Assembly (NCBI RefSeq): GCF_000613925.1
Contig: NZ_BAJX01000007.1
Location: forward strand, 87,777-151,776
Direction of reading: 5' to 3'
Source of the DNA: Prevotella histicola JCM 15637 = DNF00424
Lineage (GTDB): Bacteria > Bacteroidota > Bacteroidia > Bacteroidales > Bacteroidaceae
DNA length: 64,000 nucleotides
Below, piece by piece: positions 16,737 to 26,200 of the stretch (its first letter is position 1; each line of letters opens with the position of its first letter). Under the pieces are notes generated by a model. It saw nothing but the letters and a program-made list of their open reading frames with translations, was not told the DNA's origin and searched no databases. Both the position numbers and the translations under genes were made by a program.

Positions 16737-16758
16737 CCACTTATTATATATAAGGTGG
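16737..16758. repeat. Short palindrome CCACTTATTATATATAAGGT type
   Basis: An AT-core palindrome flanked by CCAC and GGTGG. Close relatives occur at 55606-55623 and 63244-63265, with weaker ones near 55228 and 63572. The rest of the murF-susC gap holds the susC promoter and a second small palindrome (16829-16844). Confidence 0.55.
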
Positions 16759-16828
16759 AGATATTAACTTTTTATATTAAAAAAGTGTGATATATTGTAT
16801 CTTTTATGCAGGCAATTTAAGATACAAA

Positions 16829-16844
16829 GTGTTATTAACACACT
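16829..16844. promoter_or_regulatory. Possible operator palindrome upstream of susC
   Basis: GTGTTATTAACAC, flanked by A and A/C T, is nearly perfectly self-complementary and lies about 70 nt before the susC -33 element. It could be a regulator site; there is no direct support. Confidence 0.3.
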
Positions 16845-16906
16845 AATAATAATTACAGTTTGAAAGAATAAAACGACATAAATTAAAAAATTAATTACTA
16901 TTTAAC

Positions 16907-16937
16907 TTGACTTGTTAAATAATTATTTATATCTTTG
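16907..16937 (+). promoter_or_regulatory. Promoter of susC/susD
   Basis: TTG at 16907-16909 and TATCTTTG at 16930-16937 are 20 nt apart, matching the Bacteroidetes consensus. About 42 nt of leader precede the susC ATG. Confidence 0.75.
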
Positions 16938-16979
16938 TAGCGGTTTTTATAGAGAATTTTACACTAATACTTTAAATTT

Positions 16980-19900
16980 ATGGGAAAAAGACTTACGATG
17001 TTACTAGCGAACTTATTCCTTTTTATAGGGGTATGTTTTGCACAGACTCAAGTACGTGGTACGGTGACAAGTTCAGAAGATGGTGAGCCTATTGTGGGTG
17101 CATCAGTCCTCATTATTGGCACTAAGACGGGTACGGTATCTGATGTTGACGGTAATTTTACGTTGACCTTACCTGAGGGAAAAACACTGTTGGAAGTCTC
17201 TTATTTAGGTATGACACCTAAGAAAGTGAAGGCTTCACCGAACATGAAGGTTGTTCTTGACCCTGACCATCGTGCTTTGGATGAGGTGATGGTTGTTGCT
17301 TATGGTACTCAGAAGCGCTCTACTATCACGGGTTCTGCCGTAGAAGTGAAGGCTGAAGATATCAGTAAGCATGTTGCTTCCACAGCTACGAATGCCCTTG
17401 GAGGTAAGGTTGCAGGTGTTCAGATGGTTACTTCTTCTGGCGAACCGGGCAGTGCTCCGGAGCTTCGCATTCGTGGTATAGGCTCTTATGCAGCAAGTTC
17501 TGAACCGTTGTATGTTGTTGACGGCGCACCTTTCGATGGCGATATCGCAAGTTTGAATCCATCGGATATCGAGAGTATGTCCGTCTTGAAGGATGCAGCA
17601 TCTGCTGCTATCTATGGTGCACGTGGTGCAAACGGTGTGGTCATCATTACTACTAAGAAATCACGCGGTGCGCATGGTGCTAAGATAACATTAGATGCCA
17701 AGTGGGGAAGTAACTCACGTGAGATACCTCGTTACGACCTAATCCTTGATCCAGCTACGTATTATGAAGCATTCTACAAGGCAATGTACAACTCGAAACT
17801 CTATCATGGCGCTTCAGATGCAGATGCTCGTGCCTTTGCAGATGCTAACCTCTTAGGAAATAAGAATGGCGGATTGGGCTATCAAGTATTCACGATTCCA
17901 ACAGGAGAGAAGTTCATTGGAAATGATTTTAAATTGAATCCTAATGCTAAACTTGGCTATTCTGATGGCAAATACACCTACATGCCTGACAATTACTACG
18001 ATGAAATCTTCCACAGTTCATTCCGTCAGGAGTACAATGTGAACATCAATGGTGCGACAGACAAGCTTAGTTACTATTCAAACCTTGGTTTCCTGGGTGA
18101 TGGAGGTACTGTGAATAACTCTTCTTTCAAGCGTTATACAGCACGAACAAACGTGGATTATCAGGCAAAAGACTGGTTGCGGTTCGGTGTTAGTTTGTCT
18201 TATTCACACACAGACAGCTCAAGTCCATCCTTTAATGCTGATACGTACGGAAGCAGTGGTAACCTTTTCTATATCGCTAATCAGTTAGGTCCTATCTATC
18301 CTTTGTATGTTCGTGATGCCAATGGTAATATAATGAAAGATCATGGACGCACAGTTTATGATGCAAACCAAACAGGTTTTAAGCGTCCAGCCATCATTGG
18401 AAATGCAGTTCGTGATAATGAATACAACAGACAGAGTATTGCTACGGATCAATTCCAAGGAAACTGGGTAGCAACAGTTACTCCTATCGAGGGCTTGAAC
18501 TTAGTTGCTAACTTGTCAGTATGGAACAGAAACAGGAATTATCATTACCTTGACAGTCGTTTTGGGTCTGCTTCAACAACAGATGGTGCCGTAGAAGTTG
18601 GTAACGACCGTTACTTCTCAACTAACCAGATATACACTGCTAACTATGATAAGACCTTTGGTAAGCATGCCATCAACCTCCTTGCAGGTTATGAACATTA
18701 CTTCCTGAAGGTGTCAGACTTGTCTGGTTACAATGATCATCTGTATGATCCGACCATTGCTGAGCTCAATAACGCACTGGCACGTGCCAACCTTAAGGCA
18801 GGATCCAGCACGAATACCTTGGTACGTGATGGTTATTTTTTCCGTGGAGACTATAACTATGCTGATAAATACTTCGCAGAAGCATCTCTGCGTCACGATG
18901 GATCGTCTATCTTTGCACCCGGTCATAGATGGGGAACGTTCTGGTCTGTGTCTGTAGGATGGGCTATTAATAAGGAGAAATGGTTTACAGCTGATTGGGT
19001 AGACCTGCTGAAATTGAAACTCAGTTATGGTGAGCAAGGTAATGATGGATTGCTCGACAGGTCTGGATATCGCATGTATTATCCATATACGGATACCTAT
19101 AAGACGAGCTACAATGAGGCAACTAAAGAGTTCACAAACCAGATTGCGTATAAGGGAAATGCTAATCTGACATGGGAAAAGTCGGGTGAATTGAACTTAG
19201 GTGTGGACTTCTCGCTCTTCAAACACCGCCTGAATGGAACATTAGAGGTGTTCAATAAGAAGACGACTGACCTCCTGTTCTGGAAGACATTACCGCTTTC
19301 TTCTGGTATTTCAGTGACCAGCTATCCTGCAAACATTGGTGCTATGAGCAACAAAGGATTTGAGTTAAGCCTGGATGGTGACGTGGTTCGGAGTAAAACT
19401 CTCACATGGAACGTGAACCTTAACATGACTTATTTCAAGAATAAGATAACTGAACTCGATCCAACCATTGCTAAAGATGGTTTGAAAGCAGGTTCTTCCA
19501 TCATCCGAATTGGTGGCTCTCGCTATGAAGCTTACATGTATAAGTATGCTGGAACAGACAAGTCTAATGGTCATGCAACCTATTATAAGGATGTAATAGA
19601 TGCTAATGGGAATGTTACAGGACAGACCACTACGACTGATCTTACGCAGGCTACTAGGTACGATTTGGGCGACATTAACCCTAAAGTTTATGGTGGATTT
19701 GGTACTACTTTGAATGCTTATGGCTTCGACTTCAGTATGCAATTCTCTTATCAATTGGGTGGAAAGGTCTATGATGGACAGTATCAGCAGTACATGCACT
19801 TGGGTCAAAGCACTGGTGTTGCCTTACATAAAGATGCTCTGGGGGCATGGAGTGCCGACAATACAAGCAGTAATATCCCTCGTTTGAGTACTGCAAAGGC

Positions 19901-20207
19901 TGATGATGGCTTTGCTGTTGGTTCACAGTCTGCAGTGGATTACTTCCTGACAAGCAGTGATTACCTTTCTTTGAACAATGTAACACTGGGCTATTCTTTC
20001 CCTAAACGTATCATCAATCACCTCGCTTTGAATAGTCTCCGCGTATATGTGGCAGGAGAAAACCTGTTCGTTGTCACAGCACGTAAGGGTCTCGATCCAC
20101 GTACAACACTTGAAGTTGGTGGCTTCACATCAGGCTCAGCTTTGATAAGTGGCGGTGGTTATGCTGCCCTACGGTCTATTACTGCCGGTATCACTCTGAC
20201 ATTCTAA
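16980..20207 (+). CDS. SusC/RagA-type TonB-linked outer membrane protein
   Basis: A 1075-residue TonB-dependent transporter. Order: signal peptide ending at about residue 22 (CFAQ), a carboxypeptidase-D regulatory-like domain (VRGTVTSSEDGEPIVGASVL) with the typical GTVSDVDGNFTL strand, the SusC-specific EVMVVAYGTQKRS motif at about 104-116, a plug domain with YVVDGAPFDGD and GARGANGVVIITTKKS, then a 22-strand barrel ending in the aromatic ITAGITLTF. SusC proteins import oligosaccharides or peptides together with the SusD lipoprotein that caps them. The susD partner starts 42 nt downstream but is broken. No glycoside hydrolase or sensor gene lies nearby, so the ligand is unknown. Confidence 0.92.
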   Translation: MGKRLTMLLANLFLFIGVCFAQTQVRGTVTSSEDGEPIVGASVLIIGTKTGTVSDVDGNFTLTLPEGKTLLEVSYLGMTPKKVKASPNMKVVLDPDHRALDEVMVVAYGTQKRSTITGSAVEVKAEDISKHVASTATNALGGKVAGVQMVTSSGEPGSAPELRIRGIGSYAASSEPLYVVDGAPFDGDIASLNPSDIESMSVLKDAASAAIYGARGANGVVIITTKKSRGAHGAKITLDAKWGSNSREIPRYDLILDPATYYEAFYKAMYNSKLYHGASDADARAFADANLLGNKNGGLGYQVFTIPTGEKFIGNDFKLNPNAKLGYSDGKYTYMPDNYYDEIFHSSFRQEYNVNINGATDKLSYYSNLGFLGDGGTVNNSSFKRYTARTNVDYQAKDWLRFGVSLSYSHTDSSSPSFNADTYGSSGNLFYIANQLGPIYPLYVRDANGNIMKDHGRTVYDANQTGFKRPAIIGNAVRDNEYNRQSIATDQFQGNWVATVTPIEGLNLVANLSVWNRNRNYHYLDSRFGSASTTDGAVEVGNDRYFSTNQIYTANYDKTFGKHAINLLAGYEHYFLKVSDLSGYNDHLYDPTIAELNNALARANLKAGSSTNTLVRDGYFFRGDYNYADKYFAEASLRHDGSSIFAPGHRWGTFWSVSVGWAINKEKWFTADWVDLLKLKLSYGEQGNDGLLDRSGYRMYYPYTDTYKTSYNEATKEFTNQIAYKGNANLTWEKSGELNLGVDFSLFKHRLNGTLEVFNKKTTDLLFWKTLPLSSGISVTSYPANIGAMSNKGFELSLDGDVVRSKTLTWNVNLNMTYFKNKITELDPTIAKDGLKAGSSIIRIGGSRYEAYMYKYAGTDKSNGHATYYKDVIDANGNVTGQTTTTDLTQATRYDLGDINPKVYGGFGTTLNAYGFDFSMQFSYQLGGKVYDGQYQQYMHLGQSTGVALHKDALGAWSADNTSSNIPRLSTAKADDGFAVGSQSAVDYFLTSSDYLSLNNVTLGYSFPKRIINHLALNSLRVYVAGENLFVVTARKGLDPRTTLEVGGFTSGSALISGGGYAALRSITAGITLTF

Positions 20208-20249
20208 TTGGTAATGATGGTAAAACGAAACAATATAAGACAATATAAC

Positions 20250-21903
20250 ATGAAACGATATAGCTTATCTTTATTAGTATTATGTGGTGCTTTGCTGGCT
20301 ACATCATGCAATGACCTGAATGAACAGGAGCCTGCTGGAAACAAATTGTCAACCAATCAGATGCTGGCAACAAATGAAATGATTCCCGAACGGCTGCTGC
20401 TACGTTCTCAGGTATGTTTAATTACTTAGGTACACCAGGTATATACGGTACAGCAAGGGCTGATGATTTCGGTGCAATATCGGCTGCTTTGTCATGTGAT
20501 GCAGAGGGTGCCGACCTCATTTTAGGTGATAATGGATATAATTGGTTCTCTGCTGCCTGTACATTACAGTCACGTGACGTCCATTATGCCAACCCTTTGA
20601 TGCGTTATACTATCCCATATCGGCAGATAGGTGTGGCTAATCAGATTATCAATTCTATAGATGAGAGCACTGCAACAGGTACTCCTTTGAACCAGTTAGC
20701 ACAAGCTCATGCTATCCGTGCGTTCGACTATATGCAGCTAGCACCTTACTTTCAGTTCAGTTATGCGACGTCAGCAGACAAGCCATGTGTCCCTATCTTA
20801 ACAGGAACAGAGGATTATTTCAATAATCCACGGGCTACAGTTAAGCAGGTTTATGAGTTGATTCTTAAGGATTTGGACTTTGCTATTGCACATTTACAGG
20901 GTTATACGCGTCCTTCCAAGCAGTATATCGACCTCAACGTAGCTTATGGCTTACGTGCTCGTGCCAATCTTTTGATGGGTAATTGGGCTGCTGCTGCAGC
21001 TGACGCAGACAAGGCTATGGATGGATATACACCTGCTTCGATAGCTGAAGTAAGTGTTCCTGCCTTTGATAATATTGCTGATCATAACTGGATATGGGGT
21101 GTAGATATTACAGAGGCACAGCTGAAATCGAATTCTAATGCTGGTTATCAGAATGCATCTTCATGCTATCAGCCTTCTCTGGTGAGGCTTATGCTGCAGC
21201 AACGGGTAACGTTCCAGTCATCAACAAGCTCCTTTTTGATAAGATTCCATCTACTGATGTGCGCAAAGGATGGTGGTTAGATGCTAACAAGCACTCCACG
21301 AACTGGGCAAACATCACATGGACTGATCCTTCAAAGGGTACTTCTGCTACGGGGGATGCCATTGCCGACTTTGAGATTGAGAATGTTAAAACTCCATTTG
21401 ATGCCTATACAAACATCAAGTTTGGTCAGCAATCAGGTATAGGAAATACGCTTAATAACAACGATTTCCCACTGATGCGTGTGGAGGAGATGATTCTTAT
21501 TAAGGCAGAAGGTCTGGCAAAGAGTGGTCAGGAGGCTACAGCAAAGCAGGTATTGGAGGACTTTGTCCGCACTTATCGTGACCCTTCTTACACTGTTCCA
21601 TCAACCCGTACGCTGGTAGATGAGATATGGTTCCAGCGCAGAGTTGAACTTTGGGGTGAAGGTTTCTTCACTATGGATGCCAAACGGTTGGGCAAGAACA
21701 TTGTTCGTATCCATGCTGGAGAGTCCAGTAATTACCCTGATGCTTACCAATTCAATATCAAGTCGGATGATGGATGGTTGAATCTACGCTTCCCACAACG
21801 TGAGATGGATAACAACGAAGGGCTTAAAGGTAATGATAATACTGGTGGTGCACTGCCTGTATCAGGGCAGAATGGTGACCTCAGGGATGGGGTTACAGAT
21901 TAA
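20250..21903 (+). pseudogene. SusD/RagB-type lipoprotein, two frameshifts
   Basis: One SusD-family gene read in three successive frames. Start ATG 20250 gives a signal peptide with lipobox LLATSC (MKRYSLSLLV...). The frame breaks near 20391-20393, where CGGCTGCTG needs one more base to read E-R-A-A-A-T-F-S-G. The middle part carries SusD features (AHAIRAFDYMQLAPYF, PRATVKQVYELILKDL). It breaks again near 21160-21163 (TCTTCATG, one base short before M-L-S-A-F-S-G-E-A). The last part has MRVEEMILIKAEGLAKSG and RRVELWGEGF, the typical SusD C-terminal TPR/lid region. Each break equals one missing base. An intact product would be about 552 residues, the surface lid for the upstream SusC. Confidence 0.85.
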
Positions 21904-21948
21904 TAGAGTTGTCCGGTTGCCAAACTGAACACCATAGATTCTCGCTCT

Positions 21949-21985
21949 GGGGGACTGTCTGTGTGAACAGATAGTCCCCTTTTTC
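21949..21985 (+). terminator. Terminator of the susC-susD unit
   Basis: Stem GGGGACTGTCTGT / ACAGATAGTCCCC around a GTGA loop, followed by TTTTT. Between here and 22273 I see no gene; 22085-22167 has weak 22-nt spaced words. Confidence 0.85.
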
Positions 21986-22273
21986 TTGTCTTCATGTGTC
22001 TGGTTTGCATCCTTGAGAAAGCCTTTCACCATTTAAGAAGTAGGGATCTGTGTCTCTTTTTCCTATACTTTTTCAAAGCCTCATCATGATAAGACATGCA
22101 TTTCATCATGGTGAAAAAAGTATGGAACAGATGTTAAAGCAACATGGAACATCAGTTTACTGGAAACGAAGTATATGTATAATACTTCCCATCTCTGCGT
22201 GTTCTCATTGTGAAGAATATCAATACTTTTCTTAAAAATAGGGTGTTTGTTTGCGAGTGTGATGGATTTACAT

Positions 22274-22281
22274 TACCTTTG
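22274..22281 (+). promoter_or_regulatory. -7 promoter box for folP, very close to the start
   Basis: TACCTTTG ends 5 nt before the folP ATG at 22287. Transcription should therefore begin at or next to the start codon, implying a leaderless or nearly leaderless message, unless the in-frame ATG at 22296 is used. Confidence 0.6.
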
Positions 22282-22286
22282 CGGAT

Positions 22287-23129
22287 ATGGAAAATATGAC
22301 AAATTCGGCTGTATGTAAGCCGATTAGCTACACAATCAATGTGCGGGGACGCCTTGTTGACCTGGGACAACCAATGGTAATGGGTATCATGAACGTTACG
22401 CCTGATTCCTTTTTTGCCGATAGTAGAGTGCAGACAGAGGAGGCTATACGCAATCGTGCCAACCAGATTATTGCCGAAGGGGCAAAGATTATTGATGTTG
22501 GAGCTTGCTCTACACGCCCTGGAGGAGAGGTTGTCAGTGAGGAAGAGGAGATGCAACGCTTGGCATTTGCCTTGCCAATCATTCGTGAGGCACAACCTGA
22601 TGCTATTATTTCCATTGATACTTTCCATGCTTCCATAGCCCGACGCACTGTGGAAGAGTTTGGAGCTGATATCATAAACGACGTTGAAGAAGGTAAAGAT
22701 CCTGATATGTTCCGTACCGTTGCAGAGTTAGGTACACCTTATATATTAATGTCTGTTGCAGCAAACCTCCATGATATGCTCATCAACTTCTCACGCGAGG
22801 TGCAGGAATTGCGGGCTTTGGGACAGAAAGATATCATCCTTGACCCTGGCTTTGGCTTTGGTAAGGGTGCTGTAGAAGGTAACTATGAGCTGCTCAACGT
22901 GATGGAACGACTGCAAGTAATGGAGCTTCCTCTACTCGTTGGGATTAGCCGTAAGCGCATGATTCATCAGTTATTGGGCATTACGACAGCTGAAAGTCTG
23001 AATGGAACGACTGTGTTGAACACTATAGCCCTACTGAAAGGTGCCAACATTCTGCGCGTTCATGACGTGCGTGAAGCTGTTGAGGCTGTCAAGATTGTTG
23101 ATGCTATGCGTCATAATACTGCGGAATAA
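22287..23129 (+). CDS. folP: Dihydropteroate synthase
   Basis: Joins 6-hydroxymethyl-dihydropterin diphosphate to p-aminobenzoate in folate synthesis; it is the sulfonamide target. The 280-residue TIM-barrel protein shows the two family signatures: MGIMNVTPDSFFADS near the N-terminus and GAKIIDVGACSTRPGG about 30 residues later, followed by DTFHASIARR, NDVEEG, LDPGFGFGKG and VGISRKRMI. The length is standard. An alternative start ATG at 22296 would remove three residues without touching the fold. cdaA follows 98 nt later, a neighbour pair repeatedly seen in Bacteroidetes. Confidence 0.95.
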   Translation: MENMTNSAVCKPISYTINVRGRLVDLGQPMVMGIMNVTPDSFFADSRVQTEEAIRNRANQIIAEGAKIIDVGACSTRPGGEVVSEEEEMQRLAFALPIIREAQPDAIISIDTFHASIARRTVEEFGADIINDVEEGKDPDMFRTVAELGTPYILMSVAANLHDMLINFSREVQELRALGQKDIILDPGFGFGKGAVEGNYELLNVMERLQVMELPLLVGISRKRMIHQLLGITTAESLNGTTVLNTIALLKGANILRVHDVREAVEAVKIVDAMRHNTAE

Positions 23130-23227
23130 AAAGTTTGAAGTGTAAGTTTTAACCCCATAAGAGTTCCTCTTTACGCATCTTGTTTCTTGCTTGATGGGAG
23201 AGAGGTGTGGGCAGAATAGCATTTAAT

Positions 23228-24001
23228 ATGTTTTTTGAGTTTGGACTAAAGGATATTATAGACATCGTACTAGTAGCACTAATGCTCTATTACGTCTACC
23301 GATTGATGAAGGAGTCGCGTTCGTTGAACGTCTTCATTGGCATCCTTGTGTTTGTCATCATGTGGCTCATTGTTAGTCAGGTGTTGGAGATGCGGCTCTT
23401 GGGAAGCATCATGGACAAACTGGTATCAGTGGGTGTGATAGGTCTGATAGTCCTCTTTCAGGAGGATATTCGCCACTTCCTCTACAGTCTCGGAGCACAC
23501 CGGAAGGTGAACAACCTGGTGAAACTCTTTACGAAGTCCAATAAAGGAGAAGTTGATAAAGAGACAATTATGCCACTTGTCATGGCTTGTATGAGTATGA
23601 GTCGTGGTAAGGTGGGAGCTCTGATAGTCGTTGAACGTGGCGTAATATTGGATGATATTTGTGAGACGGGTGATATTATAGATGCTCGTATAGACCAGCG
23701 CCTGATTGAAAACATCTTCTTTAAGAACTCACCTTTGCATGATGGAGCAATGATTATATCCAAACAACGCATCAAAGCAGCGGGCTGTATCCTCCCCGTG
23801 AGCCATAAACAGGATATTCCGAAGGAGCTTGGACTGCGGCATCGTGCGGCAATGGGTATCTCACAAGACTCTGATGCATTGGCAATTATAGTGTCAGAAG
23901 AGACGGGACGTATCAGCGTTGCCCTTCATGGTGAGTTCCAGTTGCGACTCTCTGCAGAGCAATTGGAGAGTATTCTTACGAAGGAAATGCTGCTACAATA
24001 G
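23228..24001 (+). CDS. cdaA: Diadenylate cyclase (c-di-AMP synthase, CdaA type)
   Basis: Membrane-bound DAC enzyme that condenses two ATP into cyclic di-AMP. Three hydrophobic helices occupy the first 80 residues, then a linker helix, then the DisA_N catalytic domain with the two hallmark motifs DGA (LHDGAMII) and RHR (GLRHRAAMG). The domain order is the CdaA type found in Firmicutes and Bacteroidetes. I chose ATG 23228 (MFFEFGLKDIIDI), a typical family N-terminus, over the upstream GTG at 23207; this gives 257 residues. It follows folP instead of the cdaR-glmM partners of Firmicutes. Confidence 0.93.
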   Translation: MFFEFGLKDIIDIVLVALMLYYVYRLMKESRSLNVFIGILVFVIMWLIVSQVLEMRLLGSIMDKLVSVGVIGLIVLFQEDIRHFLYSLGAHRKVNNLVKLFTKSNKGEVDKETIMPLVMACMSMSRGKVGALIVVERGVILDDICETGDIIDARIDQRLIENIFFKNSPLHDGAMIISKQRIKAAGCILPVSHKQDIPKELGLRHRAAMGISQDSDALAIIVSEETGRISVALHGEFQLRLSAEQLESILTKEMLLQ

Positions 24002-24049
24002 CCTAATTGAAGATGTAATACGCCGTTGTTCAGTTTGGAGAAGATATCC

Positions 24050-24152
24050 TTCGTCATTTGTGGGGATGGTCAGCACCACTCGTGCGGATGCTTAACTCCA
24101 CATGTGCGGATGGTCAGCTCCACATGTGCGGATGCTTAGCTCCACATGTGCG
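24050..24152. repeat. 22-nt-period five-core array, family B copy 1
   Basis: Cores of 15 nt lie at 24050 (degenerate), 24072, 24094, 24116 and 24138; the clear ones read AGCTCCACATGTGCG or close variants around a CACATGTG palindrome. They are separated by 7-nt spacers GATGGTC, GATGCTT, GATGGTC, GATGCTT, which alternate. The span is 103 nt, identical in build to the AAAAGnnGCCCTTTT elements but different in sequence. It lies between cdaA and the Bax-inhibitor-1 gene. Confidence 0.8.
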
Positions 24153-24306
24153 GATGACAAACAGAGAAGTGAACTCGTGCATCTCTCAAGGATATGGTAC
24201 GTTATTTGTAGTGAATAAAGTATATTCGGAAGTTGCAATCTTGCGACAAACGATAGTTGATAAACCCAGTTAAAGACAATAGAAAGTACTAAAAAAAGAA
24301 AAGAAT

Positions 24307-25029
24307 ATGAATTACGACAATTTCTCAAAAGTAGCAAATAATCAGGAACGTGACCTGGAAATGTCACGTGCATTCCCTGCTTTGATGCGTAAAGTGTATA
24401 CATGGATGGCAATGGCACTTGTCATTACAGGTGTAGTAGCTTATGGTGCAGGTAACTCACCAGCCGTTCTCCAACTCCTTTATACCAGCCGTGGTCCGTT
24501 GTTGATAGCTGGTTTGGCTGAACTTGGTATCGTTTGGTATGTTTCAGCACGCATCAATAAACTGTCACTTGTTGCTGCCACGATGTGGTTTATCGTGTTC
24601 TCAGCCCTTAATGGTCTGACATTAGGATGGATATTTGCTGTTTATCAGATTGCTTCCATCGCTAAGACATTCTTCATTACGGCTGGAACGTTTGGTGCAA
24701 TGGCACTGGTTGGTGCGACAACAAAGAAGGACCTGACAAAGATGGGTGGTATTCTGCTGATGGCTTTGATAGGACTTATCATTGCTTCATTGGTAAATAT
24801 CTTCTTAAAGAGCACAATGATGGACCTTATTGTCAGTGGTATTGGTGTCCTTATCTTTACTGGTCTTACTGCATGGGACGCACAAGCCATCAAGCGTAAC
24901 CTGCTTATGGCACCTGATGCAGGAGAGGTTGCGCAGAAGATTGCCCTACTTGGATCATTAAGTCTTTATCTTGACTTCATCAATCTCTTCCTCTATCTTC
25001 TCCGTTTCTTTGGAAACAACAGAAACTAA
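24307..25029 (+). CDS. Bax inhibitor-1/YccA family membrane protein
   Basis: A 240-residue integral membrane protein with seven hydrophobic segments after a short polar N-terminus. The pattern, and the C-terminal stretch with TGLTAWDAQAIKRN followed by GSLSLYLDFINLFLYLLRFFG, are typical of the BI-1/YbhL group. Bacterial homologues such as BsYetJ behave as pH-sensitive calcium leak channels, while YccA inhibits the FtsH protease; which applies here is open. The gene stands alone after the family-B repeat and is followed by a long hairpin. Confidence 0.88.
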   Translation: MNYDNFSKVANNQERDLEMSRAFPALMRKVYTWMAMALVITGVVAYGAGNSPAVLQLLYTSRGPLLIAGLAELGIVWYVSARINKLSLVAATMWFIVFSALNGLTLGWIFAVYQIASIAKTFFITAGTFGAMALVGATTKKDLTKMGGILLMALIGLIIASLVNIFLKSTMMDLIVSGIGVLIFTGLTAWDAQAIKRNLLMAPDAGEVAQKIALLGSLSLYLDFINLFLYLLRFFGNNRN

Positions 25030-25063
25030 GGTCGTAACGAGAGATTAGAAACATAAAGAGAGA

Positions 25064-25112
25064 ATGCCCTCATCTGTCCACTTCCTTTAATGAAGTGAGC
25101 AGGTGAGGGCAT
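25064..25112. other. Long inverted repeat after BI-1 gene
   Basis: ATGCCCTCA...TGAGGGCAT arms continue inward through CTG/CAG and CACTTC/GAAGTG around a CTTTAAT loop, giving a stem of about 20 bp. No T run follows on the plus strand, so it is a weak intrinsic terminator candidate but a strong structure. The region 25113-25392 shows nothing else. Confidence 0.6.
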
Positions 25113-25392
25113 CTTCTGTTCATACCTTTCCTTGTTTATCTGTGTGGTGTATTAGTCCTTTTGATTATACCTGATGATAATTTTGAGGGTGTTGCCGGTT
25201 GTTTAAGTAAGGTAAAAGACATGTGGGATAATGTTTTTGCAGACCGATAAGAATTACTATAGAGTTGTTATAGGATACAGAAGTCAGAGTGCTGAGACGG
25301 CTTTGTGAGATAGTAAAAAGGGCTAAAGACTTCCTATTTTCTGCTTGAATAACTGTGTAAGGATGGTGGATGGGAGGATGAATAGTTTCCTC

Positions 25393-26078
25393 TTAGAGCT
25401 TCCCTTCATCCCGATAGGAGAAGTAACCACCGTCAGTAAGAATGACATGGTCTGCCAAATAAATGCTCAAAAGGTTACACGCCTTCTGTATACGGGATGT
25501 GAGTGAGTCGTCCTCTCTGCTTGGTTGGGTATTTCCACTGGGATGATTGTGGCAGAAAACCAGTACTGTTGTATTTTTCATGAGTGCTTCTTTCATCATA
25601 AGACGGATGTCAACGGGTGCCATCGTTAGTCCTCCAACAGATATTCTCTTCGCTTCTATGAGCCGAAAGTTCTGCTTCATCATCAGCATCCAGCCTTCTT
25701 CAACGTCTAAATCCTGTATGGTGGTGCGCATATAGTTGTATATTCCCTCAGAAGAGTTAAGGATTGGCGACTCTTCTATAGCTGCTCTTTGTCGGCGTTT
25801 GCCTAGTTCGCAGGCAGCAAGGATGGTAATGGCTTTGGCAGGACCAATCCCTTTATATTGTTTCAGGTCGGATAATGAGAGTTTCCCCAGCGTGTTTAGA
25901 TTGTTATTACACCCGTTGAGAATACGTTTCATAAGCCCGACAGCACTTTCTTTTGGTGTACCCGAGCCAATGAGAATAGCCAGTAATTCTGCGTCACTGA
26001 GGGCACTCGCCCCCAGTTTCTCGAGTTTTTCACGTGGGCGTCAGCCTCAGCCCAATGGTTGATAGATAAGTTTTGCAT
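25393..26078 (-). CDS. radC: RadC/JAB-domain DNA repair-like protein, frameshifted
   Basis: The gene starts at ATG 26078 (MQNLSINHWAEAD) and after 13 codons runs out of frame near 26039-26041, where GACGCCCACG needs one more C to read A-D-R-P-R-E-K-L-E-K-L-G. In the restored frame the N-terminal UPF0758 segment SALSDAELLAILIGSG is followed by a helix-hairpin-helix (LKQYKGIGPAKAITILAA) and the MPN/JAB metal site VFCHNHPSGNTQPSREDD with a distal EADHVILTD-like end (YLADHVILTD). The intact protein would be about 229 residues, the usual length. The family keeps the JAMM zinc-protease motif, but its function is unsettled despite the radC name. Confidence 0.85.
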
Positions 26079-26200
26079 CGTAAAAGAATGGGCCTCATCC
26101 CGTCTTCTATCTTCTATCGGTAGGGAATTTCAGCTCTATCGTTATGTCTTAGGATATTGATTATATACTGTGTGTGCGTTCAGACGGACGCAGTCTTGCG

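Noticed and set aside
22085..22167. A further 22-nt array between susD and folP
   Set aside because: CATG at 22085 and 22107 and ATGGAAC at 22122 and 22144 are 22 nt apart, and ATGTTAAAGCAACAT is a 15-nt palindrome, but the series cannot be continued to five cores.
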